The notes: generated by a model not told the origin, from the letters alone. Numbered from the stretch's first letter, positions 19,690 to 31,109 are shown. The stretch is 64,000 nucleotides of DNA from Aricia agestis (GCF_905147365.1 NC_056418.1:11159262-11223261), one strand, 5' to 3'. Numbers and translations are program-made.

Positions 19690-19999
19690 TAATTTATAAA
19701 ATTCTCGTGTCACAATGTTAGATAGCGTACTGCTCCGAAACGGCTTTACTGATTTTAACCAAATTTTATATGCATATTCAGTGGGTCTGAGAATCGGCTA
19801 CTGGGGACTTTTTATATTGATAAGTGCATTTGTTGAATAAATAATAATTATTATTACAACTCGAGAATGACGGCGACTATTGTTTGTGCGACGGGATAGC
19901 GATGGACGTTGCCATGGTGACATACTTATAGTCACTTCAATAAAATAATACTGGCGAAATACTTTATATGGCAAAGAAACGTTTGCCGGGACAGCTAGT
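19690..19999 (+). repeat. C3 repeat copy 1 (complete)
   Basis: Runs from ATAAAATTCTCGTGTCACAA to GTTTGCCGGGACAGCTAGTA. It gives the uninterrupted state of the copy split at 49451-52074, and a diverged piece recurs at 27528-27670. The CTAGT-type end resembles Helitron-like lepidopteran repeats. Confidence 0.8.
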
Positions 20000-20696
20000 A
20001 ATTTTATAAAAGTTCTGTAGCCGCTTTTACTATGTCAGTAGTGTCGCGACGACTCGTCGTCTGCGATTGCTTTATGTCGTCCGCTGTCAAATCCTTTATC
20101 GTAAAGGAATACCGGGAGTGCTAGAAGAAGTGACAACAAAGTATACCTACAATACTTTCGCCGCATAGTAAATTATTATTATTTCTAGCCTTTTTGCTGG
20201 TACCAACAATGATGTATTGGAACGTAGGTAGTTCCTTATCGCGCCAGACTGAAAAAGTTGTAACGACACTTTTTTATTAGTACCTGCATGGTAGGGGCAA
20301 AGGGCATTGATAGTATTCAACTAGATGGCGTTTTTTTTAAATATGTTTTTTAGTGTATATGTATGTACAGGTTTTTTTTTAAATAAGCAATAACTTCGTT
20401 CCATTCGGGTGTCTCTTGACACCTCTCAAGTTTTTTTTTTGTATTTGTATCGAATCAAAGTTAGCGCGTCGTGGTCTGGGTTGGTATTCAGCGAGTCCTG
20501 TGACACAAAGGCCTTCTCCAGCCGCTTGTAGGAATTTTTCGATAGAGAAGGGATATTAAAGAGAAAGAAAGAGAGGGTCTACTATCCCTGCTTCGTACGA
20601 ATTTTCGATCAGATCACGTCATGTCCTGTGTGTGAGTCCTGACTCTTGACGCAGGCCTAACCGTTTTCCGTTATCTAAAGTGCACAACGCCACTAA
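20000..20696. other. Unassigned stretch
   Basis: Contains poly(T) runs near 20330 and 20371. A purine-rich piece at 20540-20575 (GAAAGAAAGAGAGG) looks repeat-derived. No gene. Confidence 0.35.
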
Positions 20697-20856
20697 GGGT
20701 GAAGCCGTTATCGTTTCATACAAAATATCATGACTCACAAAATTAAGCTCGTGTGAATCAAACAGGACTTTTGTATGAAACTTAATGCAGCAGAATTTCT
20801 GCCAGCCGAAATTCTGCGACTCACAACTCACAGATTACGCTCGTTTGGCTTCACCC
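20697..20856. mobile_element. TAA-flanked MITE (GGGTGAAGCC ends)
   Basis: Starts GGGTGAAGCC and ends GGCTTCACCC, with TAA directly on both sides (20694-20696, 20857-20859). A 3-bp TAA/TTA target duplication fits the PIF/Harbinger superfamily. 160 bp, non-coding. Confidence 0.8.
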
Positions 20857-21747
20857 TAAATAAGTTTTTACTTCGAAAATTTTACCAGAGGTAAAGTAAA
20901 AGGTTTAACAAATAATAACACCCTATACATTAGAACCGAAATACGGCTTAAGAAAAAGGGTTGATTTATGTACTATTTTTGGAAGCCCACGGTCATGTCC
21001 CATCATAATAGAAGACGTAAGTCGATGAAGTGGATAACTAACATTGTTGTGGATATTCTTCAAATCACTAATATATTAAAACATCCACGGTTTTGTTACT
21101 AAATATTTTTAATAGTGTCTTAATATAGAAAAAACAATAATTTAAAAACATAATAATACTCCTTAGAATCCACCACAAATATTTTATAACATACAGGCAA
21201 CACTTATTTTCCCTCCCTAAAAAAAAATCTTGTAACTTATATACAAGCCAGATGATGAAGTAGGTCATCATCTGGCTACAAGTACATAAAATCCACATTT
21301 TTATTTCAAAACAATTTCCCCGTCATAAAGCCTCATTTCATGCACAAAACGATTTTTTTAAATTTTTTAGTTTCCCACTTTATACACATACCTACGTCTA
21401 TATAAAATCGATTAAATCTGGCCTCGGGCGTAACTATCATTAGAGTGAAAATAAACTCATTTAAATATAATTTAACCTAATTATTTATGATTGCATTATA
21501 TCAAAATGGTTTATTGTTTCATATTAGTGTTCATTATGTTAATGGCGTAAATTGTTTTATGTGATTTATGATGTATACTACATTTTTCCCATGGCGCTGC
21601 CCGATTGAAATATTATTTGATGTAGGTACACTTTGATCCTGTATATTTTACACTCTAACGGACGCATACAGAGACTTTTAATGACTACTTAACTTTGAGT
21701 TAATGAAGAGTATGTATGACAGGAAATATAAGGGACATACTAATACT
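20857..21747. other. Unassigned AT-rich stretch
   Basis: A small inverted pair ATGATGAAGTAGGTCATCATC (21252) forms a minor hairpin. No gene or repeat family recognised. Confidence 0.35.
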
Positions 21748-21890
21748 ATAAAGCTTAGGCCAAACCTACGCGACCAGGCAACTGCGAAGCGGAGCGTCAA
21801 GTTGTCAAATGTGTTAATAAAAAACACATTTGACAACTTGACGCAACTTGACGCTCCGTCACTGACGCGTAGGTTTGTTCTAAGCTTTAC
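21748..21890. mobile_element. MITE-4 copy 2
   Basis: Same termini and arms as 17375-17514. The sequence TATAAGGGACA occurs just outside both ends (about 21728 and 21891), consistent with a target-site or local duplication. Confidence 0.85.
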
Positions 21891-22157
21891 TATAAGGGAC
21901 AGGGAAAAACTATTTCTTCAATTAAAGTTTAATAATTAAATCCCTCTGAGTGGTGTAAAACTTTGAAAAATTATGCTGTACGTTATTTTGAGTATGTTTA
22001 TCCTGTATTTGGTTTGTATTTTCGATTAAACAGAAGGATTTAAAAATAATTTAATGAATTTTTCTTTAAATGTCTTAAAGAAATATGTAATTTACAATAC
22101 TAATTTCTTTCTATATTTTATAACAAAACATTCTTGCTTGCTGACGATGGTGCTTAC

Positions 22158-22228
22158 GAAGTATCCAGTCGAGTTCTTCTCAAACTTTTCAGTGTTATCC
22201 GGCAGATCCATGTGTTTCCACGCATGAC
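22158..22228 (-). CDS. Possible 71-bp internal exon of a host gene
   Basis: On the minus strand a pyrimidine-rich tract ending CTCTCTGGTCATAG precedes 71 bp, which are followed by GTAAGC, so both splice signals look canonical. The open frame reads HAWKHMDLPDNTEKFEKN then STGYF, with a balanced, non-repetitive composition unlike the AT-rich surroundings. I do not recognise the protein, and no neighbouring exon was found within the window. If real, the surrounding 64 kb would be intronic. The alternative is an old TE gene exon or chance. Confidence 0.3.
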
Positions 22229-22584
22229 CTATGACCAGAGAGCAAAGATAAAATAGATATTATAAACAATAAAAAAAAAATACACACCGGGAGTGCCGAC
22301 ATAAATGAAGACTTTTTGACAAGACGACAGCATGATAATTAATTATCACATATTTTCTCCGTTAGGTAGAAGGAAAGGAGACATCGCTAATAATTCCTCT
22401 CCTGTCTGCTTTTCCTTCGTTTTTCGAATTTTCGCTGTAATAATAATTATTATGTAACCCGAGTGGCGAGTATTTTTTACTAATCCCAAAAAGTGCATTT
22501 ACGCCACTAAAGTAGTTTTCAGTTCAAGAAAGCATGACGTCATTATAATTATTGTAAGCCTCATCTGGGGCTGTTTTCCTATTA
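22229..22584. other. Unassigned stretch
   Basis: Contains CACCGGGAGTGCCGACATAA (22286), which recurs inverted near 45008 (TGTCGGCACTCCCGGAGTG) and loosely near 62323: traces of a dispersed repeat. Not resolved further. Confidence 0.4.
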
Positions 22585-22767
22585 GTCTATCGAAAGTGTC
22601 TGTCTGTCTGTCTTTCTGTTATCGCTTCACGCCTAAATCGCCGAACCGATTTTGCTGAAAGTAGATAAGTAGATACTTCTATTCTATAGATACTAGAGTC
22701 CAGTGAAGAGACGTAGGATATTGTATCCCGAAATTTTGGCGTAATAGAGTTCAGGGCGTCATCTAGT
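22585..22767 (+). repeat. C1 repeat, diverged complete copy
   Basis: Begins TCGAAAGTGTCTGTCTGTCT and ends AGGGCGTCATCTAGT, with the diagnostic AATCGCCGAACCGATTTTGC between. Confidence 0.8.
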
Positions 22768-24446
22768 CCCTAAATAAAGTCTCGTGAGCTCTAACATTTT
22801 CTACAGTCTACATCGAGACTATCTTCTGTCACAACAATATCGTACAATAAATATGGAGACGCCATTTTCTATACCAATAGGGGGATAACGAATAACATTT
22901 ACAATATTTTCCAAAAAAAACAAAACTCGACAAGATATTCTAAGCGTCTAGTCGTTGCTTCGGCACGAATTTGTCTGATGATAAGGAGTTGTGGCTTTTT
23001 TTTATCCAGGTTTGATATAAAATTGGTAGAAAATTGGGAGAAATATAAGGAGCTGTGGCAATTTTTTTAATCGACCAAATCTCAAAGGCTTAAAAATCGA
23101 CCTAACCTAAGCTTAGTTCAGTTTTGACTAACCTTTTATTAACTTTTTCTAAATATTGAATGTTAAAAAAAACATTAGCGTTCTTAAATTCAAAACATTT
23201 AAAAAGTTATATTATATGCCAACAAAATATACATCACAATTATTAACTTTAAGAAACAAATAAAATCAAAATAAATAAAAAGAATATAATAATAATTTTT
23301 AATTTATCCTCAATAACAATAATAAATGATAATAATAATATGATAGCGGCTTTGGTACATGGAAAAGATATTTTATGCTTGTGTTGTATCATCAATCAAA
23401 TGTTTTTTTTTACTTCTTTTTAATTAAAAAAATCTCAACAATATTTGATTATATTTGTCAAAAAAATCCTTGTCAAATCCCTTTAGAGTCCACCAAACCC
23501 CGACAAAGACCACGTCCGGAAATGAGCTTTCCTCTCCAACTACGCTGAGTAATTCAATTCGTTTTATGTTTTTACAAACATTTCATTTCCATTTCAAATT
23601 CTATGGGCTATGATTTTTTATGATTCTCAGTTTTTGACGAATCAGATTTATATTCTTGACGATTGGAATATTTTAGTGGAAATTGTTTTGACTTTTATGC
23701 AGTCGCTAAGAAATAATATGCTAGACAATAATACGCATTTTATTTTTGCTATTTTTTTCTATAGCTTTATTTAGTACATAAAATGTATCTTTTTTCTTTA
23801 AAGATAGACCTACAAAATATGTTTTGGCATGGCAACATGGCCGCGATAGTTTAAGAAAGACAAAAGACAAGTTTTGTATGTCTGCATTTGTCGTTGAATG
23901 GACAAAAGTTAAAACCAATCCCAGACAGCGTCTCGGGTCTTTAAAGATTGCACTTACATTTTTAAGTGGCAGTTTGTACTTGAAACACTTAAAACTTAAG
24001 CTTCCACGACATAAACCTTGAAGAGATTTCGCGTTAGCAATAAAATATGAACCCTCCGAGGTAGGAAACATAAAAACTGGAGGGGCAATATACGGGTGCA
24101 GACAGGATGTTTACCTTCCGGCCTCGACAGATAAATGTCCCTGCAGGGGCACACAGGGGCACAGGGGCACGCAGGGGTAAAGTGAAAGATTTGTATCCCT
24201 TGAGCGTTTGGGGTTGCAGTGGCTTAAATTGCTTACAAGTTTGTTAATTAAGACCATAAACTCGAAACCATAATGTTAAAGTTGTTGCCACAGAATAGGT
24301 GATTTTGTGTAGATGTAATTAAATGTTAGTGGCAATAATACGACCAATTTAAATGTAGCGTATTAACCGTACAAAACGATGGTAAAGGAACTTAAGTAAA
24401 AACATTCTATTTCCATTATACCTATCCAATGGTTTAGAAAAAAGTA
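22768..24446. other. Unassigned stretch with a small GC-rich tandem
   Basis: No convincing gene; the 116-codon minus-strand frame at 23721-24071 has no recognisable domain. A short tandem of CAGGGGCAC-like units occurs at 24141-24178. 23250-23345 is very A/AT-rich. Confidence 0.35.
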
Positions 24447-25453
24447 ATCCTACTAATATTATAAAGGCGAAAGTTTGTTTGGATGTATGGATGTTTGTTA
24501 CTCTTTCACGCAAAAACTGCTGAACGGATTTTAATGAAACTATACAATAATATAGCTTATACATCAGAATAACACATAGGCTACAATTTTAACCGATATT
24601 CAAAATGGGGGAGTCGTCATGTTCGTTTTCTTATGTTCAACGATTACTCCGCCGTTTGTTAACCAATTTTCAAAATTTTTCTTTTGGTATATAGCGCATC
24701 ATCCCAATTTGGTCTCATATTCACAAGAGTGGTGATCTGATGAAGGATCCATAAGTAATCGAGGGAACTCCTCAAAATTTGTAGAGAAACATGTGGTGAC
24801 GTTTCGTGAGAAGTATTCTAAGCATATGCTACCAACAAGTAAGATTTAGCACCAAGTTATACCTGGTATACCGTGGTTCGGTAGGTGCTGAGAGAACTTT
24901 TGATTCTTTATAGATTTTGGGAGTTTCGGCGTTGTTTTAAGAACGGAAATCATATGCTACTATGCAAATTACATTCATCATCATCATCATCACTACCATA
25001 TTATACCATGCATCGTCCCATGGTAATGACTTATGAGTCTATAATGACCCTGTTATTGGTACTTTTCATAGTCTTTTAGATCGAGACTCGAGTTTGTCAA
25101 GCGATAATTAAAAAACATCTATAAGTACCTACCTAATATTATAAACTAATATTATAATCTTAGGATTTAGAAACTACAGGTCCGATTTAAAAACTTATTT
25201 CAGTGTTAGGTAGCTCATTTATCAGTAAGCTTATTATCACGCTAAGACTAAAACGACCGAAGAAACTCAGGAAAATGTGGGAAAAACGGGGAAATATTAG
25301 AAATTACGAACTACTGGAGCAATGGCAATATTTGGCACAGATATAGAGTATACCAAGTGAAGGGAGTAGGGACATAAGCAATTTTTAATGGGAAAATGTA
25401 CGGTTTCCGTAAAATTCCTAATTTACGCGGGCGAAGCCGCGCGGGACATCTAG
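24447..25453 (+). mobile_element. Composite C1-like/Q1 element, copy 1
   Basis: Starts CTACTAATATTATAAAGGCG and ends GGGCGAAGCCGCGCGGGACA then TCTAGT. Q1 lies inside in reverse orientation (about 24597-25000), followed by a second internal start CTACCTAATATTATAAAC near 25129. The junction recurs inverted at 53876-54668, so the composite itself was duplicated or mobilised. Confidence 0.7.
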
Positions 25454-26254
25454 TCATTTATATTTGACTAAGTACCTCTATCCTGACAGCAGTCGGTCGT
25501 GGGTATGAAACAGCAAATATTTTGAAAATTGTAAAAACTATGTTCCAGTGCGCGAATTAAAATTAAAAGGAAACAATAAACCTAACGTTATATTTTTTAC
25601 AAGTGAATTTACAGCCGCGATAGTTCCTACCATAGAGTCATGAAACTCTCAGACAGAACTTTAATAACAGACATTATTCTTTATCTAATAAATTATAGTA
25701 AATGAACTGGTACTTACTGTATTCTTATAAGGCTTACCGATATTTAAAAAAAGTGCTTAAAACATGTTAAATAATATTATTGTAACTGACAACTATTCAT
25801 TATGAATTGGGATCTTAGCTAAAAATAATTTGCTTTTAAACTTATACTTTATATTTAAATCTGCAGAACCTTACTGTTATGGAAGGTTCTGCGGATTTAA
25901 AGACAACTTTATTAAATCAATAGAGCGTTTGATTGTCTTACATATTCTGTGTAATAAATTATACAACCAATCAACAATGCCAATAAAAGATATCGCCATA
26001 AAACCCCAGAAAACAGGCTTTAACAAGGATTCTTGTCGGATCTACACGTTCTTATTTCTCTAGCAGCTACCCTTTCGCAGTGAAATACGGGACGTTTATT
26101 ACTTGTTTACGAGCCAACTCTCTACCAAACAGACAATAACGCTTGTGTTTTTATTCCCCGGCTCATATTTTTGTGTGTGACGGATGAGCGAGAATATATT
26201 TGATGCCACAGATTATGAATAACAGACCCGGTTGCCGTTTTAGGTTTAGTTAGT
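25454..26254. other. Unassigned, one good hairpin
   Basis: Arms 25854-25872 and 25883-25901 (TTTAAATCTGCAGAACCTT and its near-exact inverse) form a hairpin. Otherwise AT-rich, no gene. Confidence 0.4.
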
Positions 26255-26341
26255 TAGTTCATTTTTTTTGACAGATTGATGACATGACAGATTTCGTGAG
26301 CATGAGTGATAAGACGTCTTGCAAACGCGATGCGTAGATGC
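26255..26341. repeat. MITE-5 half copy
   Basis: GACAGATTTCGTGAGCATGA followed by AGACGTCTTGCAAACGCGA and GCGTAGATGC matches the middle of MITE-5 (43885-44050). It abuts the MADF-bearing element. Confidence 0.6.
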
Positions 26342-26603
26342 TTTTCTAAGAGTCTATCCAGATGAGGCGTTTTACGCGCGAGCGAGCGACCGCGCATTTT
26401 ACGCACGTTCCCGAGATACTAGAGCTACATATCGCGTCCAGATGCTTACGCGCGTTTTTAAAATCGCGCGTAAAACGCTTGCAATGAGCGAGACTCTCGA
26501 CTCGCCCGCAAAACGCGCGCGCGACGCGCGAGTCGAGATACTTGGGTGCCTGCAGCGTCCAGAACTACGCGCGCGTCAGTTGCGAGGGGGGTATTTCGTG
26601 AAA

Positions 26604-26784
26604 ATGATGAAGCGTGATAGCTTCGATACGGAACTTTTTATTGGCGAAATTGAAAGAAGAGAGGCCATATGGAAAATGGAATCTTCGGATTATTCCAATA
26701 AAGTCATAAAACGCAGGAACTGGGAAGAAAGCGTCGAGATTTTTTGTGAAGCAGGTGATTCCGAAGAAAAGAAAAAAATTTTAG
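26604..26784 (+). CDS. MADF-domain protein, first exon (partial gene)
   Basis: The reading frame (open 26319-26927) becomes protein-like at ATG 26604: MMKRDSFDTELFIGEIERR, then EAIWKMESSDYSNKVIKRRN and WEESVEIF. This is the N-terminal two thirds of a MADF (Adf-1-type SANT/Myb-like) DNA-binding domain: the Phe-Asp...Leu-Phe-Ile start, the Ile-Trp, the Asp-Tyr-Ser/Asn and the Trp-Glu positions are the family's hallmarks. After KKKILG the sequence reads AG|GTAGTA, a plausible splice donor, and the rest of the domain (Leu..Lys-Trp-Lys.. Leu-Arg-Asp) is absent. A nuclear DNA-binding role is known for the family. Here it is most likely a relic second ORF of a Harbinger-type transposon, though capture of a host exon is possible. 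The frames before 26604 and after 26784 are CpG-rich terminal-repeat sequence, not protein. Confidence 0.6.
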
Positions 26785-26876
26785 GTAGTAAAAATTTGTG
26801 TGTAGTAAAGCCACAACACAACTGCTCTTTCCGAGTCCATGTTTGTAACTGGCTGCTGAATCCTTCCCAGCGTTTT

Positions 26877-27034
26877 AGGCGCGTAAAACGCGCGCAAAAC
26901 GCCTCATCTGGGCAGGCTCGAAATTGAAACGCGCGTATGGACTACGCGCGCAAAACGCCTCATCTGGGCAGGCTCGAAATTGAAACGCGCGTATGGACTA
27001 CGCGCGCAAAGCGCCTCATCTGGACAGGCTCTTA
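26877..27034 (+). repeat. Tandemly reiterated element end (about 2.5 units)
   Basis: The right-end block CGCGCAAAACGCCTCATCTG plus GGCAGGCTCGAAATTGAAAC and GCGCGTATGGACTA occurs twice in tandem with a period of about 62 bp, then a third, terminal version. Three nested right termini are thus present. Confidence 0.85.
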
Positions 27035-27305
27035 GGGTTGATTCAGACCGCAACACGACGCGTAGCTGTATTTTTAAATTTATATGGATTTAACAGATTC
27101 GCAAGACGTCTCACGCTATTGAAATCTGTCCAATCCATACAAATTTATTGTGTTTAGTTATATTTTAGTTGCGGTCTATTATAGTAAATTGACCCTAAAT
27201 TTGTATGGATTGGGCAGATTTGATTTGCGTGAGATGTCATTCAAATCTGTCAAATCAATACAAATTTAGAAATGCGTCTACGCGTCTGCGGTCTGAATTT
27301 ACCCT
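27035..27305. mobile_element. MITE-5 copy plus half copy
   Basis: 27035-27195 runs from GGGTTGATTCAGACCGCAAC to AGTAAATTGACCC and is near-palindromic. It is followed by another right half (27196-27304) ending GCGGTCTGAATTTACCC. Same family as 43885-44050. Confidence 0.75.
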
Positions 27306-27527
27306 TGCGCCATTAGTTCTGTTATTTGTTAATAAACAATTAAATATTGTAAAGCTAGATTGACAATACAATAATATTACAATTAATTATTATGTGCATA
27401 AATAATAAGTAATAACATAATAATTGCAAGCTTTAGTAGATCGACCTTAAAATTAATTATTTACTTGTTTATTATTAGCTTTGAAATTATTTATTTACTA
27501 ACCCAGTACTAGTAAATGATACATTAT

Positions 27528-27670
27528 GCATGAAATTCTCGTATCGCGGTGTTTATTTCCAAAATTTTCTGATTCGATTCTGATTAAATTTTGGATAATA
27601 CCCTATAAAAGTAGGTCTGAGAATCGGCCAACATTTATTTTCTGAACCGAAATGACGTACACAGCGAAAC
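27528..27670 (+). repeat. C3 repeat, diverged fragment
   Basis: GAAATTCTCGTATCGCGGTG and GTAGGTCTGAGAATCGGCCA correspond to C3 at 19700-19790. The 3' part is lost. Confidence 0.6.
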
Positions 27671-28249
27671 AACACACAGTCAGTGTTATATCGGCTTCCA
27701 TGTATCGTCACGTCTATTCTTCAGCTAGTCTATGGCTGAACTTATAAAGCCGTCAAAAGCCAACCGACAGAATTATTATGTAAATATAGCTTTATGAAAA
27801 CTTGATTATTCAGTTAAAATTATGAAACAAGAAAAAAGAAAACTTAGATTACATTTAGCAATTCACTTTTTCCGTATAAAATTCCTTCTAGTTACAGCGA
27901 AATAGAAAAATATGGAAAAATTCCAATTTCTCGTAGCAGTATCTGGAATTGGAAAAAGTATAATATACCTTGAAGTTCGATAAGCAACAAAATAAGTACA
28001 AAGAGGAAAGCTATTTCACTTTTAAATAATCCGCCATAGGTTGGATGGAAAAAGCGAAATCAAAATTCATCCTGATCCAGGGGTCGGGAGTAATTTTCCC
28101 GAAACTATTTCTATTCAGAAGGGAATATCATAGGGCTGGCGATTTCTAAAACTTTATTTTTATTAGATACTATAATTAATCTCGTCATAAATATTTCTCT
28201 ACTCTACTACTATATTTCACGACAAGTCGTTTATCTTACAGGAATCGTG
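27671..28249. other. Unassigned stretch
   Basis: No repeat copy or gene recognised. Confidence 0.35.
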
Positions 28250-28375
28250 CATTTTTTAAAACAATAACCATCCTATCTCTTTTTTTGGGACTCAAAGTAT
28301 ATGCATATCTAATTACAATTAGTTCAGCGGTTTTTTCGTGAAGATGTTACAAACAGACAGACATACTTTCGCAAT
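28250..28375 (-). repeat. C1 repeat fragment, diverged
   Basis: Minus-strand reading contains CTAATTGCGAAAGTATGTCT, CTGTTTGTAAC and TTTGAGTCCC in the C1 order. CTAGT end not preserved. Confidence 0.6.
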
Positions 28376-28407
28376 TAGAAAAGGTTGTGAGTGTGAAGCA
28401 CTTAAGA

Positions 28408-28508
28408 GGGCGACCAACCCAAAAAATCAAACATCGTCCTTCTCTCTTCACACTCACGCCCGTCTTTCATATGCCAGGTGAAAAAGGACGACGCGGAATC
28501 ATCGCCAA
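28408..28508 (-). repeat. Dispersed ~100-bp repeat, copy 2
   Basis: Inverse of 2310-2410; both copies end sharply at the TTGGCGATGATTCCGCG block. Confidence 0.8.
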
Positions 28509-28874
28509 GTTAGCGGGCAGTTATAGGTATTCTTTTTTTTTAAAGGATATCTACTAATAAGTTATTAAAAAAATATGTAAGATAATCCCTGCTTTATCTA
28601 TAAAGTAATTACACTAAAAAGTTTCAAGCTTTATTTTAATGTATTACTCGAATACTAGCAGTTTAACGTGTTAAATATAAGTGATTTGAAAGCAACTTCG
28701 CAATTTTTTTCTATCGAGAAAATTTTATGCTATCGTGTTTTTGAGTTACATAGTCACTAGTGTTAGTCCTGAAGTTTGCGTTTGAATTCAGTTTTTCATT
28801 AATTATTGATTTTACAGACGATCATGTAAAGCAATTTGATTCTTCCTGGATTGTACAGTCTTTAACAACTATTA
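28509..28874. other. Unassigned AT-rich stretch
   Basis: Nothing recognised. Confidence 0.35.
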
Positions 28875-29002
28875 GGGCCTGTTTCACCACTTTCCGATAA
28901 AGTGCCGAATAGGTTATTCACAACTTTTTTGACAGATTTTTTATACTTCATCTGTCAAGTTAAGTGATGGATAGCCTTATCAGGAAGTGGTGAAAAAGGC
29001 CC
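28875..29002. mobile_element. MITE-1 copy 3, TTA-flanked
   Basis: GGGCCTGTTTCACCACTTTC to GTGGTGAAAAAGGCCC, with TTA directly outside both ends (28872-28874 and 29003-29005). This copy shows the 3-bp duplication that places MITE-1 near PIF/Harbinger. Confidence 0.88.
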
Positions 29003-29943
29003 TTATTACTATTGCAACCAGTTAGCCCTAGAATGTACGAAATTATAACAACTTTTGAAATAATTAAGTTTCTTTCATATTAATATTGACACGAATAACA
29101 AAAAAATATTACACAAACGTGTAATATTTTCTTGTTGCCTTGTCCAACACTAATACTACACTAATACTAATACCGCTAAAAGTGGACAAAATGATTATAT
29201 TATCATTGTATATTCAACTTGAAAAATTGTAATTACAAACACCTGGGCCTCTATCATGTGCTCTTAAAGCCAGCCAGAATACTGACTGGCTCGCATTTTG
29301 GTACCATGACCTCTATTTTCCAGCCAGTCAGTGGTCACGTGACACAAAACTCACTTCTCCATTGTTAACTGAGTAATAATTTCGTATCATTTGGTATCAT
29401 GACAACACTTCTGACATAAGCTCGCTTGCTTTTACGTCAAATACAGCAATTCAATAAACACCAACCAACGAGTAGCTTTTACTGAATAGTTTACATTTTA
29501 GTAATTTTATTTATTAATATTACATACTTTTTAGTCTTAAATTATATTGCTATTTAGTTGGTTAGTTACTTAATAAGTTATATTTTAGTCTGTAGCATAT
29601 ATTTTAGTGAAAATAATTCGTTATTAAAACCAAAAAACTTAACATTCGAAGTGTCCAAATTTTTGGAAAACGATTAAGTATTCTCAAGTTAATCACGAAC
29701 TGATACATAAGTAAAGACGTAGAGACCTTAGTAATCCATTTAGTGTTAGTGAGGTTTCAGAATAATAACATAAGTGAGGTGTAGTATACCTATATGTCTA
29801 GTCAACAATAAGGTTTGCATTTGTGCGATGAGCTAAGACTGCATTGATTTAGTACACAAGAAACACATACAAGGTATAAGGAACACAAGTGTTGTGTATA
29901 ATTACTGTAAAACAAGTATGAATTTTCACCAAAAACCTACAGG
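29003..29943. other. Unassigned, partly repeat-like
   Basis: 29257-29345 has a loosely repeated motif (CAGCCAGAATACTGACTGGC and CCAGCCAGTCAGTGGTCACG) suggestive of a decayed foldback. The rest is AT-rich with no gene. Confidence 0.4.
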
Positions 29944-31075
29944 TACAATCTTATAGTTGCATTGTAGGTTTTTGTGTTATTTCACAAACTATTTCCTTGT
30001 AAACCTGAAGTATTTTGGTATATGCATGATAAACACTGCACCAAAGAGGTAAATAATTCAATATTACTTACTTTTAACAAGAATTTTCAGAACACAACCT
30101 TTTAACCAAGTAGATGTATGTATAACATGCTCCGGATAAACATTGACACACCTAAACTACTAGAAAAGTTAAATAATTGATATGATATTATCAATCCCAA
30201 TTAGAAACCCAATTAGCTAAATTCTCATATGAGCACTTTTTCATTTATAACTTCTTCTCTTGACGACAATATGGTATTATATGATGGGAATAGTGTAAAT
30301 CACTAAATTTTACTCAAAAACAAAAACCTACATTATAGTACTTTTCCAAAAAAGACTTACTTAATAAGAATTGCATAACAAACATATGGAACTTATTGTT
30401 CATAAAACATAATATTATCATAGGAGCATATATTATTATGTATTAATTACCAAAAATACTTTTGTACTTACCTCAATAATAATAATAAGTATTAGTTTTA
30501 TATTAAATTAAAACTTACTATGTACTTCTTAGGAACCTATCTTAGGAGCATTTCGTACAATCTTTTGATTGCAGTAGGTCTTTGTGTTATTTCACAAACT
30601 ATTTCCTTGTAAACCATGCATGATAAACGCTGCACCAAAGAGGTAAATTCAAAGGTATTACTTTCTCAATAACAAGAATTTTGAGAACACAACCTTTGAA
30701 ACTTTAGATTCAAGTATATTCACGAATAAATATTGACACACACACATACACCTAAACTACTAGAAAAGTTAAATCATTGATAATATAAAATCCAAATTAG
30801 CTAAATTCTCATATGCACTTTTTCATTTATAACTTCTCTTGACTACAATATGATATAATATACAATGGGAATAGTCACTAAAACTCAAAAATATAATCCT
30901 ACATTACTTATAGTACTTTTTCCAAAAAGACATAACAAAAATTGCATAACAAACATACTTATTGTTCATAAAACATAATATTTTCATTGGAACTTATATT
31001 ATTATTACCAAAAATTCTTTTGTACCTCAATAATAATAATATTAGTTTTATATTACTTATTACATTAAAATTTAA
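29944..31075 (+). repeat. Diverged tandem duplication of a ~0.5-kb AT-rich unit
   Basis: 29944-30515 and 30557-31075 align along their whole length: TACAATCTT starts, then TTTGTGTTATTTCACAAACT, CTGCACCAAAGAGGTAAAT, CCTAAACTACTAGAAAAGTT, and TTCATAAAACATAATATT in the same order. Differences are mostly small indels. There is no coding potential and no TE termini, and no other copy in the window. Confidence 0.85.
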
Positions 31076-31109
31076 AATACATGAGGACTTTAGTAAGTCC
31101 TCATGTATT
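31076..31109. repeat. Perfect hairpin, 15-nt arms, 4-nt loop
   Basis: Arms 31076-31090 and 31095-31109 around TAGT; directly at the end of the tandem duplication. Confidence 0.9.

Larger units (their letters stand above)
26347..27034. mobile_element. PIF/Harbinger-like element with a MADF exon
   Basis: TAAGAGTCTATCCAGATGAG then GCGTTTTACGCGCG at the left mirrors CGCGCGCAAAGCGCCTCATC then TGGACAGGCTCTTA at the right. The subterminal DNA is unusually CpG-rich (GCGCGCG strings). The interior carries a MADF-domain exon; PIF/Harbinger transposons typically encode a Myb/SANT/MADF-type second protein, so this is probably an internally deleted element. No transposase remains and the target duplication is unclear. 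Confidence 0.65.

Noticed and set aside
23721..24071. 116-codon minus-strand frame
   Set aside because: No domain, no splice signals of note, codon content typical of AT-rich chance frames; a plus-strand frame overlaps it.
26319..26603. N-terminal 95 residues of the MADF reading frame
   Set aside because: Arg/Ala-rich translation of CpG-rich terminal and subterminal repeats; the protein-like part begins at the ATG at 26604.
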